From JALOAT01 sp041685115 (GTDB lineage: Bacteria; Pseudomonadota; Gammaproteobacteria; Thiohalomonadales; Thiohalomonadaceae), in the NCBI GenBank assembly GCA_041685115.1, contig JAWLGK010000009.1:1-64000 (forward strand): DNA of 64,000 nt, in the 5' to 3' direction. Shown piece by piece: positions 29,660 to 37,538 of the stretch (its first letter is position 1; each line of letters opens with the position of its first letter). Below the pieces are notes generated by a model. That model saw only the letters and a list, made by a program, of their open reading frames with translations, ran no database searches and was not told where the DNA came from. The position numbers and the translations under genes were made by a program.

Positions 29660-30693
29660 GAGGCCTCCTTCCGGTACGGCAGGGTGAGCTTCACGATGTA
29701 GTGCCCTGCCTCCTGTTGGCTCTCCAGGCAGGCGGCGGCGCCGAAATGGGCCTCCAGCCGTGCGCGTACGTTCTCCACCGCCATGCGATGCCCGCGCGCC
29801 TGCACTGTGCCGGCGGGGCCCACCGGGTTGCGCACCTCGATCATCAGTCGCGTGTCGTTGCGCCGTCCCTGAATGGTGATGGCGCCTCCCTCGGCCAGCG
29901 GTTCGATGCCGTGATAGACGGCGTTCTCCACCAAGGGCTGCAAGGTGAGGGCAGGCAGTTGCGCGTCGCCCGGCAGGTCATCGGTGTCCCACTGCACCCG
30001 TAGCCGCTCGCCCAGGCGCAGGCCCTCCATGTGCAGGTAACGCGCACACAGGGCGAGTTCCTCGTCCAGGGTGATGAGCCGGCGGGCATCCGCCAGGCTG
30101 GCGCGGAACAGGTCCGACAAATCCTCCAGGGCCGCCTCGGCGGCGTCGGGGTCGCTGCGGGTCAGGCTGGCGATGGTGTTCATGCTGTTGAACAGAAAAT
30201 GGGGGCGGATACGCGCCTGCAAGGCCTGAAGGCGCGCCTCGCTCTCGGCCTTGAGGCGCTGCTGCCATTGATGCTGCAAAAAGAAATACCGCAGTGTGAT
30301 GAGGCTCACGATGGCGCCGATACCCATGTTGCGCAGCACGAATTCAGCGGGTGCGGTGGCCAGTGGCAGCGCGAATTCCACGGTGAAACGCGTTGCGATG
30401 TGACTGAACGTGCCTACCAGCGCCACCAGCAGCAGCCAGGCGATGACCGCCGCGACACGGCTGTCGAGCCGCGCCAGCAGCGGGCGCAGCAGGCACAGCA
30501 GTGTTGCGCCCACCAGGGTCACCCATTGCACGAACAGCGAGACCAGCGCGAGGTCGCTCCAGAAATCCTCGCCGCGTCCGAGTGGCGCCAGGGCGATGAT
30601 GAATGCAAACAGCTCCGACAGCAGCACCACCGCCGCGGCGACCGGCAGGGCGCAAAAATCCGGGAGAAAGAAACTGTCCTTGGGGGCGTCCAT
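29656..30693 (-). CDS. algZ: Sensor histidine kinase AlgZ/FimS
   Basis: The start at 30693 gives 345 residues; the frame extends far upstream, but that part only mirrors argH. Residues 1-140 hold four hydrophobic helices in two pairs. The kinase core is of the LytS/His_kinase type, with His165 in RIRPHFLFNSMNTIAS. A single compact ATPase region contains LQPLVENAVYHGIEP (N box) and RGHRMAVENVRARLEAHFG. It presumably phosphorylates AlgR. The order algZ-algR, with hemC nearby and argH divergent, is the classic pseudomonad-type neighbourhood. Confidence 0.9.
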   Translation of the reverse strand: MDAPKDSFFLPDFCALPVAAAVVLLSELFAFIIALAPLGRGEDFWSDLALVSLFVQWVTLVGATLLCLLRPLLARLDSRVAAVIAWLLLVALVGTFSHIATRFTVEFALPLATAPAEFVLRNMGIGAIVSLITLRYFFLQHQWQQRLKAESEARLQALQARIRPHFLFNSMNTIASLTRSDPDAAEAALEDLSDLFRASLADARRLITLDEELALCARYLHMEGLRLGERLRVQWDTDDLPGDAQLPALTLQPLVENAVYHGIEPLAEGGAITIQGRRNDTRLMIEVRNPVGPAGTVQARGHRMAVENVRARLEAHFGAAACLESQQEAGHYIVKLTLPYRKEAS

Positions 30694-30731
30694 GGCGCGG
30701 CCATGATACCCCCCTCGCGGGGCCGATGGTC

Positions 30732-30737
30732 TATACT
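30732..30737 (+). promoter_or_regulatory. Possible -10 element of argH
   Basis: TATACT lies 32 bases upstream of the argH ATG in the short divergent space with algZ. No good -35 hexamer is present, so an activator would be needed. Confidence 0.3.
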
Positions 30738-30769
30738 GCGCGCCTTTCCTTCCTTGCCCCCGCACTGCC

Positions 30770-32164
30770 ATGAGCGACAAGCATTCCGCGCCCGAAAAGC
30801 CCTGGACCGGACGGTTCACCGAGCCCACCGATGCCTTCGTCGAGGCCTTCACCGCCTCTGTGGAATTCGACCAGCGCCTGTACCGCCACGACATCGCCGG
30901 CTCCATCGCCCATGCGCGCATGCTGGCCCACGTGGGCGTGCTCACCGAGGCCGAGCGTGAGGCCATCGAGCAGGGCCTTAGCGCCATCCGCGAGGAGGCC
31001 GACCGCGGCGAACTGCCCTGGTCCATCCGCCTCGAAGACGTGCACATGAACATCGAGTCGCGGCTCACCGACCGCATCGGCATCGCCGGCAAGAAGCTGC
31101 ATACCGGCCGCTCGCGCAACGACCAGGTGGCCACCGACGTGCGCCTGTACCTGCGCGACGAGATCGACGCCATCGTGAGCGAGCTCACGCGTTTGCAGAC
31201 CGCCATCGTGGACACCGCCGAGCGCGAGGCCGACACCATCATGCCGGGCTTCACCCATCTGCAGACCGCGCAGCCCGTGACCCTGGGTCACCACCTGCTG
31301 GCCTGGTTCGAGATGTTGCAGCGCGACCGCGAGCGTTTCCTCGATTGTCGCAAGCGCGTGGATTCCCTGCCGCTCGGCGCCGCCGCGCTGGCCGGCACCA
31401 GCTATCCCATCGATCGTGAATTCACCGCCCGCGAACTGGGCTTCGCACGCATCTGCGAGAACTCCCTGGACGCGGTGTCCGATCGCGACTTCGCCATCGA
31501 GTTCACCGCCGCCGCGGCGCTGCTCATGACCCACCTGTCGCGCTTCTCCGAGGAGATCATCCTGTGGAGCTCGGCGCAGTTCCGCTTCGTGGAACTGTCC
31601 GACAGCTTCTGCACCGGCTCGTCCATCATGCCGCAGAAGAAAAACCCGGACGTGCCTGAACTGGTGCGCGGCAAGACCGGCCGCGTGAACGGTCATCTCA
31701 TCGCCCTGCTCACCCTCATGAAGGCGCAGCCGCTGGCGTACAACAAGGACAATCAGGAAGACAAGGAACCGCTGTTCGACACCATCGACACGGTGAAGGG
31801 CTCGCTCAAGGTCTACGCCGACATGATCCCCAACATGCGCCCGCTGCGCGAGAACATGGTCGAGGCGGCGCGCCGCGGCTTCTCCACGGCGACGGACCTC
31901 GCCGACTACCTGGTGCGCAAGGGCGTGGCCTTCCGCGATGCCCACGAGATCGTCGGCAAGGCCGTGCGCTACGGTGTGGAGAGCGGCAAGGACCTGTCGG
32001 ACATGACCCTGCCGGAATTGCACGCCTTCTCCAACGTCATCGGCGAGGACGTGTTCCAGGTGCTCACCCTGGAAGGCTCCGTGGCCGCCCGCAATCACCT
32101 GGGTGGCACGGCGCCGGCGCAGGTGCGCGCGGCGGTTGCTCGCGCCCGTACGCGCCTCGGCTGA
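30770..32164 (+). CDS. argH: Argininosuccinate lyase
   Basis: This 464-residue enzyme splits argininosuccinate into arginine and fumarate, the last step of arginine synthesis. Family marks are WTGRFTEPTDAFVEAFTAS at the N-terminus, GRSRNDQVATDVRLYL, GFTHLQTAQPVTLGHHLL with the active-site His, and the fumarase-superfamily signature GSSIMPQKKNPD. It ends HLGGTAPAQVRAAVARAR. It is transcribed divergently from algZ. The start is the first ATG and the length is normal. Confidence 0.97.
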   Translation: MSDKHSAPEKPWTGRFTEPTDAFVEAFTASVEFDQRLYRHDIAGSIAHARMLAHVGVLTEAEREAIEQGLSAIREEADRGELPWSIRLEDVHMNIESRLTDRIGIAGKKLHTGRSRNDQVATDVRLYLRDEIDAIVSELTRLQTAIVDTAEREADTIMPGFTHLQTAQPVTLGHHLLAWFEMLQRDRERFLDCRKRVDSLPLGAAALAGTSYPIDREFTARELGFARICENSLDAVSDRDFAIEFTAAAALLMTHLSRFSEEIILWSSAQFRFVELSDSFCTGSSIMPQKKNPDVPELVRGKTGRVNGHLIALLTLMKAQPLAYNKDNQEDKEPLFDTIDTVKGSLKVYADMIPNMRPLRENMVEAARRGFSTATDLADYLVRKGVAFRDAHEIVGKAVRYGVESGKDLSDMTLPELHAFSNVIGEDVFQVLTLEGSVAARNHLGGTAPAQVRAAVARARTRLG

Positions 32165-32233
32165 TCCCGCCTGCGGGCACGGCGGGCGCTCGGCTATGCT
32201 TGCGGGCAATCCGCGAGCATCCAGCGCCCTGCC

Positions 32234-32971
32234 ATGCACGCTTCGTGGTTCTGCACCAACCGCCGTTGCCGGACCGTCCCCGCCGAAGCGGGTCGCCGCC
32301 TGGCGCGACTGACGGCGCAGCTCAATGATGCAGGATTGAAGCGCCTCGGCTGCGAGCGCTGGGTGCGCTACAGCCTGCCGCTGGCCGTGCTGCCGCGGGC
32401 GCCGCGCGACGTGGTCCTGCACACCATCGACGAGGCCTTCATGCGGCGCCTGCGCCGACACCCGGAGGCCGATGAACCGCAATTGCGCTCGGCGCAGCAC
32501 TTCTGGGAGGCGGGTGTCGCACACGGCTACGTCTGGCTCGAAGACGCCGAGCCGCTCGGCATCATGTGGCTCATGGCGTCACTGGACCGCGCGCGGCGCC
32601 GGCGCCTTGGCGTGTGGGCCGGCATGTATCCCACCCTGCGTGATGGGCTCGGCGTTACGGAGGGCCTGTACACCTTCCGGCGCGCGCTGCGCCGGCGTGG
32701 CGGCGCGGCCACGCCGCTGGCCCTCGCCGTGCTGCACGAGGCGCGCAAGGCGGGGGTCACGGAGATCCATACCCACATCCACGTGGACAACACCGCGGCG
32801 CATCGCTGGGCGCAGCGTTTCGGCCTGCATCCCTACGGGATGATCCATCGTTATCGCCTCAACGTGCGCTATCTGCGCGAGCGCTATTGCTACCTGCACA
32901 CGCTCGGGGACGTACCCGCCGCCCTGGTGCCGAACCACGACGCGGCGGTGCGTGCGCTCGCTGGGCGTTGA
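32234..32971 (+). CDS. GNAT-like acyltransferase domain protein
   Basis: This 245-residue soluble protein lies 70 bases after argH. The second half has acetyltransferase-like features: VWLEDAEPLGIMWLM (strand pair), a helix PLALAVLHEARKAGV, and the end EIHTHIHVDNTAAHRWAQRFG followed by LHPYGMIHRYRL, like GNAT motif B with its conserved Asn. The glycine-rich acetyl-CoA loop is not obvious. The N-terminal 80 residues are basic and not assignable. It may act on a peptide or glycan precursor, but no substrate is indicated. Confidence 0.6.
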   Translation: MHASWFCTNRRCRTVPAEAGRRLARLTAQLNDAGLKRLGCERWVRYSLPLAVLPRAPRDVVLHTIDEAFMRRLRRHPEADEPQLRSAQHFWEAGVAHGYVWLEDAEPLGIMWLMASLDRARRRRLGVWAGMYPTLRDGLGVTEGLYTFRRALRRRGGAATPLALAVLHEARKAGVTEIHTHIHVDNTAAHRWAQRFGLHPYGMIHRYRLNVRYLRERYCYLHTLGDVPAALVPNHDAAVRALAGR

Positions 32972-32980
32972 CGGGCCGAA

Positions 32981-33880
32981 TCAGCCCGCACCATGTGCGG
33001 TGCGGGCGTCGGCAGGCGCACGTCCATAACCGTGCGCCTGCAACCGCGCACCGGCGACGGCCTCGATGCGTGCGCAGTCCTCGGGTGACAGCCGGGCGAG
33101 CCGTGAGGCATTCATGTTGCGGATCGGATCGCTTGTTTCATGCACCGCCCAACGGCGCGTGACCAGTGCGTCCGGCAGCGGCGCGACACCGAGGAAGTCG
33201 GTGATGCTGCGCAGCGTGTCGACCGGCCGGGCGGTCAGATCCTCATAACGGATTTGCAGGAAGCGGCGGACCCGGGTGCGGTCGCGTTGCACCACCTCGT
33301 CGGTGACGCGCCACTGCTCCGCACACAGCTCAATGGGATAGCCGTTCTCGGCGTAGGGGCTGTGCCACCGTTGCAGGTTCGCCTTGTCGCGGATCCCCGC
33401 GGCCACTGCGTAACCATTGCGCACGATGTAGATGAACCAGGCCGGGGAGAAATGCGCCTCGAAAAACGCCATGCGCGCCGCATTGGCGATGGATTTCTCG
33501 ATGAGGTTGCGGGCGCCGCGCGGGTACCACAGCGACCAGTGGCGCTTGATGCGTCGCGCCCGCTCGGCGCTGCCCGCGCCCGGTTCGAGGCGAACCTGTT
33601 CCAGGCAGCGGCACCACATGCGTGGCCAGCCGAAGCGTTCGGGATAGGGCAGGGCGTCGGTCAGGAAGCTGCCTTCGTTCGGCAGGCCTGCCAGATCCGG
33701 GTGGCGGCGCAGGATGCTGGCGAGGAGCGTGGTGCCCGAGTTGTAGCAACCGAGCACGAAGATCCAGCGTTCCGGTGTCAGGTCGTGACCGAACGGCGCC
33801 AGCAGCCGCAGCATCCATGGCTGCATGAGCAAGCGATCACGCGCCGCCTTGGGTAATGCCCGCAGACGCCTGGTGGTCAT
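32981..33880 (-). CDS. Sulfotransferase family protein
   Basis: This 299-residue protein resembles PAPS-dependent sulfotransferases. The 5'-phosphosulfate loop is FVLGCYNSGTTLLAS (residues 41-55), with a downstream helix ILRRHPDLAGLPNEG. The 3'-phosphate strand appears as WFIYIVRNGYAVAAG, with the conserved Arg, and the later FLQIRYEDLTARP is typical. The start is the ATG after GGGAGTGGAGC (33880). It is probably cytosolic. Sulfotransferases near exopolysaccharide genes often decorate the polymer or its lipid carrier. It lies just outside the lipoprotein and glycan block. Confidence 0.85.
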   Translation of the reverse strand: MTTRRLRALPKAARDRLLMQPWMLRLLAPFGHDLTPERWIFVLGCYNSGTTLLASILRRHPDLAGLPNEGSFLTDALPYPERFGWPRMWCRCLEQVRLEPGAGSAERARRIKRHWSLWYPRGARNLIEKSIANAARMAFFEAHFSPAWFIYIVRNGYAVAAGIRDKANLQRWHSPYAENGYPIELCAEQWRVTDEVVQRDRTRVRRFLQIRYEDLTARPVDTLRSITDFLGVAPLPDALVTRRWAVHETSDPIRNMNASRLARLSPEDCARIEAVAGARLQAHGYGRAPADARTAHGAG

Positions 33881-33984
33881 GCTCCACTCCCTGTGTCGCA
33901 TGCGGTGAACCGCGCGGCGTCTTCGCCACGGGTCGTGCCATCAGCGTAGTCCGTGCCGGGGGAACGGCAAACCAGCTGGTCCGT

Positions 33985-34022
33985 CGACACCGGTCCCGCG
34001 CCTTGGCGCGGGGCCGGTGTCG
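33985..34022. terminator. Hairpin downstream of lipoprotein copy 1
   Basis: An 18-bp stem with one mismatch (CGACACCGGTCCCGCGCC against GGCGCGGGGCCGGTGTCG) and a 2-base loop lies 18 bases past the stop codon of the minus-strand gene. It has no T tract on either strand, so it is a weak terminator or an mRNA-stability hairpin. Confidence 0.5.
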
Positions 34023-34039
34023 AGTCCAAGTGCGGTGCC

Positions 34040-35323
34040 TCAGCCCGCCGATGCCCAGCGCCGATCGCCTTCCACGCGCCACTTCACGTAGTGCATGCTC
34101 CAGCGATAGTTCTGGTTGAAGATCTTGCCGCCCCAGTCCACCGCCGCGAGGGCCGCGCCCGAGGCGAAGATATCGTCGGCCGCATCGCGCAGACCCGGGT
34201 CGCCGGTCATCATGTAGGTCCAGGCATAGACCGGCGCGATGATCAGGTTCAGGTCGGGCGTCAGGCTCGGGTTGTTGATGTCGTTGTACAGGAAGGCGCC
34301 GTAGCCGGTGCCGCCGTTGGAGTTCCAGGAACCGCTGCGACCGCCGATGTCCGCAATCCACAGGCGCTTGCCCGTGGCCGTGCCGGTGCGCACCTTCGCC
34401 TCATTGAACATCCAGTGTGCAAACGAGGCCAGCTTGCCGGGGATGTCGGCGAAATAGCCGTCGGGATCGCGGCCGTTCGCCTTCTCCCATTCATAGAACT
34501 CGATGAGCGACTGGGAGATGAGCGCGAACATGAAGGGCTGTAGATAGTTGTTGCCACCACTGAAGCTCACGTCGCTGTAATTACCGCGCCGCCACTGTTC
34601 GAGGTGGTTGGCGGCCATGGCGGTGAACATCTGCACCCGCGTTTCGTCGCGCGGCTCGCCCGCCTTTTCCGCCGTCACCTGCGCCATGAGACCGTAGGCG
34701 ACCTCGCGCGCATACATGGCGTGATACCACTTCCAGGAAAATGAACTGGTGTCGGGATCGCTGAACGCCGGATTGTCGCGTATCTTGCGGATCTGTTCGA
34801 TGGTGGTGTCACCGTTCGCCAGGTAATCGCCGAGCAGGCCGTGGGGAAAGCGCCAGTAGCCCGGGACCTTGAAATTGTTCGGTGCGAGATAGCCGTCGCG
34901 GTAGACCTGTTCGGCGCGCCGTGCATAGGTGAGCCAGGGCTCGGACTGGCCGGTGTACTCGGCGATCTGCTGGAATACCCATTGGCCGTCGTAGTAGATG
35001 GCATCGCGCCGCTGGGACGTCTTGTTGCTGCTGTTACCGATGAACTCACCCCACTTCTTGCCGTAGGTGATCATGTTGTCTTCCCATTCGCCGAGTTCCA
35101 CAGGCAAGGCGGCTTTCTCGACGGTGCTGGGTGCAGGGATATCAAGACCGGGTTCATACACACCAAGACCTGGTGCGAAACTGTCGCCGCCCGCTGAGGC
35201 ATCCCCAGCATCACTGCCTCCGCCACCGCCTCCTCCGCCGCAACCGGCCAGCGCAATGGAAAAAGAAATCAGCACGGCTGCAAGCCGCCCTCGGTATGGT
35301 CTGTTCGAAGCGTTCGACATCAT
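34040..35323 (-). CDS. Secreted lipoprotein, paralogue 1 of 3 (unknown family)
   Basis: This is a 427-residue lipoprotein. The signal peptide ends in the lipobox LAGC, with the lipidated Cys followed by a Gly run and a Ser/Asp linker. No Asp at +2 argues for outer-membrane sorting. The domain (about 65-427) is almost all helical, with conserved blocks: EWEDNMITYGKKWGEF, DAIYYDGQWVFQQIAEYTG, EPWLTYARRAEQVYRDGY, GYWRFPHGLLGDY, QPFMFAL, GRSGSWNS, LNLIIAPVYAWTYMMTGD and KIFNQNYRWSMHYVKWR. Repeated aromatic and acidic helical blocks suggest an alpha/alpha-toroid such as a glycan lyase, hydrolase or epimerase. The fold is inference; I know no named family. Closely related genes follow at 35,578 and 39,415. 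Confidence 0.8.
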   Translation of the reverse strand: MMSNASNRPYRGRLAAVLISFSIALAGCGGGGGGGGSDAGDASAGGDSFAPGLGVYEPGLDIPAPSTVEKAALPVELGEWEDNMITYGKKWGEFIGNSSNKTSQRRDAIYYDGQWVFQQIAEYTGQSEPWLTYARRAEQVYRDGYLAPNNFKVPGYWRFPHGLLGDYLANGDTTIEQIRKIRDNPAFSDPDTSSFSWKWYHAMYAREVAYGLMAQVTAEKAGEPRDETRVQMFTAMAANHLEQWRRGNYSDVSFSGGNNYLQPFMFALISQSLIEFYEWEKANGRDPDGYFADIPGKLASFAHWMFNEAKVRTGTATGKRLWIADIGGRSGSWNSNGGTGYGAFLYNDINNPSLTPDLNLIIAPVYAWTYMMTGDPGLRDAADDIFASGAALAAVDWGGKIFNQNYRWSMHYVKWRVEGDRRWASAG

Positions 35324-35528
35324 GCAACTAAACCCCGCTTAGGTTCGTCTTGAGACCGGCGCACTCTAGGTACCGAGGCAGCAGTACGGACGTCAGCGGT
35401 TCACGGAACGACGTGCAGAATCCTTGCGATGTGGTGTTATGTCGAGTGGTTCGCATCCGCTATGTGATGCCCGCCGCGCCTGCGCGGCAAACATTGCGAT
35501 GTGCCGCCCACCCGATGGATCACGCCGC

Positions 35529-35564
35529 AAAAAAAAGGCCCCGCATGCCTGCGCATGCGGGGCC
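35529..35564 (-). terminator. Terminator of lipoprotein copy 2
   Basis: A perfect 12-bp stem (GGCCCCGCATGC / GCATGCGGGGCC, loop CTGC) at 35537-35564 is followed on the minus strand by eight T residues. It lies 14 bases past the stop. The interval 35,324-35,528, upstream of paralogue 1, holds no gene. Confidence 0.9.
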
Positions 35565-35577
35565 GTCAGCGGCTTCG

Positions 35578-37245
35578 CTACTTCGCCCAGCGCTGGTCGC
35601 CTTCCACGCGCCACTTCACGTAGTGCATGCTCCAGCGATAGTTCTGGTTGAAGATCTTGCCGCCCCAATCAACGGCCGCGAGGGCCGCGCCCGCAGCGAA
35701 GATATCGTCCGCCGCGCTGCGCAGTTGCGCGTCACCGGTCATCATGTAGGTCCAGGCGTAGACCGGCGCGATGATCAGGTTGAGGTCGGGCGTCAGGTTC
35801 GGGTTGTTGACGTCGTTGTAGAGGAAGGCGCCGTAACCGGTGCCGCCGTTGGAGTTCCAGGAGCCGCTACGCCCGCCGATATCCGCGATCCACAGGCGCT
35901 TGCCCGCGGCCGTGCCGGTGCGCACCTTCGCCTCGTTGAACATCCAGCGCGCGAACGAGGCCAGCTTGCCCGGAATATCGGCAATGTACGCGTCCGGGTT
36001 ACGGCCGTTCGCCTTCTCCCATTCGTAAAACTCGATGAGCGACTGGGACACCAGCGCGAACATGAACGGTTGCAGGTAGTCGTTGCTGCCGCTGAAGCTC
36101 ACGTCGCCGTACTTGCCGCTGCGCCACTGTTTCAGGTGGTTGTCCATCATGCCCGTGAACATCTGCACACGGGTTTCCCGGCGCGGCTCACCCGCCTTTT
36201 CCGCGGTGACGTGCGCCATCAGGCCATAGGCCACCTCGCGCGCATACATGGCGTGATACCACTTCCACGAATAGGAGCTGGTGTCCGGGTTGCTGAAGGC
36301 CGGGTTGTCGCGGATCTTGCGGATCTGCGCCAGCGTGGTGTCACCCTTGGCCTTGTAGTCACCGAGCAGTCCGTGGGGGAACCGCCAGTACCCCGGCACG
36401 TTGAAGTCGTTCGGTGCGAGATAGCCATCGCGATACACCTGTTCGGCACGGCGTGCGTAGGTGAGCCACGGCTCTGACTGCCCGGTGTACTCGGCGATCT
36501 GTTGGAATATCCATTGCGCGTCGTAATAGATCGCATCGCGCCGCTGTGAGGTCTTGTTGCTACTGTCGCCGATGAAATTGCCCCACTTCTTGCCGTAGGT
36601 GATCATGTTGGCTTCCCACTCGGCCAACTCGTCGGGCAGCGCCGCCTTTTCGAGGGCGGTGGGCGCAGTCTCGAATGACCAGGTGAAATTCTCTGCGAGC
36701 GCTTCACCGTCGATGCCTCGTACCGCCGTGGTGATCAACGCGGTATAGATGCTCATGCTGGCAAGGGATTGTGCGGGCGTGAAGCTCGCCACCTTGCCTT
36801 CCACACTGACCGTTCCGGCAATGGGCCGGCCACTTTCATCGAGCACGCGGAAACTCTCGGTGGATACGCTGGCCGGATCGATGGCCACGTCGGCCGTGAA
36901 GCGGACGACTGTGTCAACCATGACTGCACTGGCATCGGTCGCCGGTGCCACGCTGCTTACACCGAGCGGCGTGACCGTCCCGGGATCGTCGCCGGGCTTG
37001 GGATCGTCATTGCCTGTGTCGTCGTCGCCCGGCGTCGCCGGATCGTCGTCGGGTACGCCAGGTTTGCCACCGGTGCCCGGGTCCGGTTGCACGGGCTTGT
37101 CGATGGGATCCGCCGGTGTCACCGGGCCGTCGGAAGAGCCGCCACCACCCCCGCAACCGGCCGCAAGCGTGATCGCGAACACGATCACGACGGACTTGAG
37201 AAGTGACGCGCCCCACGGGCGCGCCGTTGTGCCGAGAAGACTCAT
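35578..37245 (-). CDS. Secreted lipoprotein, paralogue 2 of 3, with Ig-like domain
   Basis: This 555-residue version has an extra N-terminal module. The lipobox is AAGC followed by Gly and Ser. Residues about 35-95 are a Pro/Asp/Gly-rich low-complexity stalk (many Asp, PGDDD-type repeats). Residues about 95-195 form a bacterial Ig-like domain of the Big_5 type (VVRFTADVAIDPASVSTESF, IYTALITTAVRGIDGEAL). The C-terminal domain (about 200-555) is nearly identical to paralogue 1, including ITYGKKWGNFIG and KIFNQNYRWSMHYVKW. The stalk would hold the domain away from the outer membrane. It has its own terminator and so is expressed separately from paralogue 1. Confidence 0.8.
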   Translation of the reverse strand: MSLLGTTARPWGASLLKSVVIVFAITLAAGCGGGGGSSDGPVTPADPIDKPVQPDPGTGGKPGVPDDDPATPGDDDTGNDDPKPGDDPGTVTPLGVSSVAPATDASAVMVDTVVRFTADVAIDPASVSTESFRVLDESGRPIAGTVSVEGKVASFTPAQSLASMSIYTALITTAVRGIDGEALAENFTWSFETAPTALEKAALPDELAEWEANMITYGKKWGNFIGDSSNKTSQRRDAIYYDAQWIFQQIAEYTGQSEPWLTYARRAEQVYRDGYLAPNDFNVPGYWRFPHGLLGDYKAKGDTTLAQIRKIRDNPAFSNPDTSSYSWKWYHAMYAREVAYGLMAHVTAEKAGEPRRETRVQMFTGMMDNHLKQWRSGKYGDVSFSGSNDYLQPFMFALVSQSLIEFYEWEKANGRNPDAYIADIPGKLASFARWMFNEAKVRTGTAAGKRLWIADIGGRSGSWNSNGGTGYGAFLYNDVNNPNLTPDLNLIIAPVYAWTYMMTGDAQLRSAADDIFAAGAALAAVDWGGKIFNQNYRWSMHYVKWRVEGDQRWAK

Positions 37246-37538
37246 GCTGTTACCCCGCTGTACGTTGAAATCGATGCGGCGGGGCTACCTTAAGGACGCG
37301 CGCTCGGCAGGTCTGATATCCGGGCACGGAACGCTGGTGATGTCCTTCACAACCAGGGGATAACCACCGGCGCGACGATGTTGCACGGTGCATGAATCCT
37401 CATGGAAGGAAATAAAACCTTGAACGCGAAATGATCATTTTCGCGAGAGGCACGCGGTGCCGGATTCGGCAGAGGCAAGCCTCTCTGGACTATCCTTGCC
37501 TCGTTCGACACCCCTCGACGGATGCGGGACGGGAAACC

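Noticed and set aside
30694..31254. Extended N-terminus for AlgZ
   Set aside because: The extra residues are the antisense of argH (Ser/Met/Arg-rich) and the kinase family begins at the ATG at 30693.
30731..32524. A 597-codon minus-strand frame across argH
   Set aside because: Antisense shadow; argH itself is clear and complete.
34040..37245. Poly-glycine after the lipobox as a sequencing artefact
   Set aside because: Two independent paralogues show it, and Gly/Ser linkers after lipidated cysteines are common.
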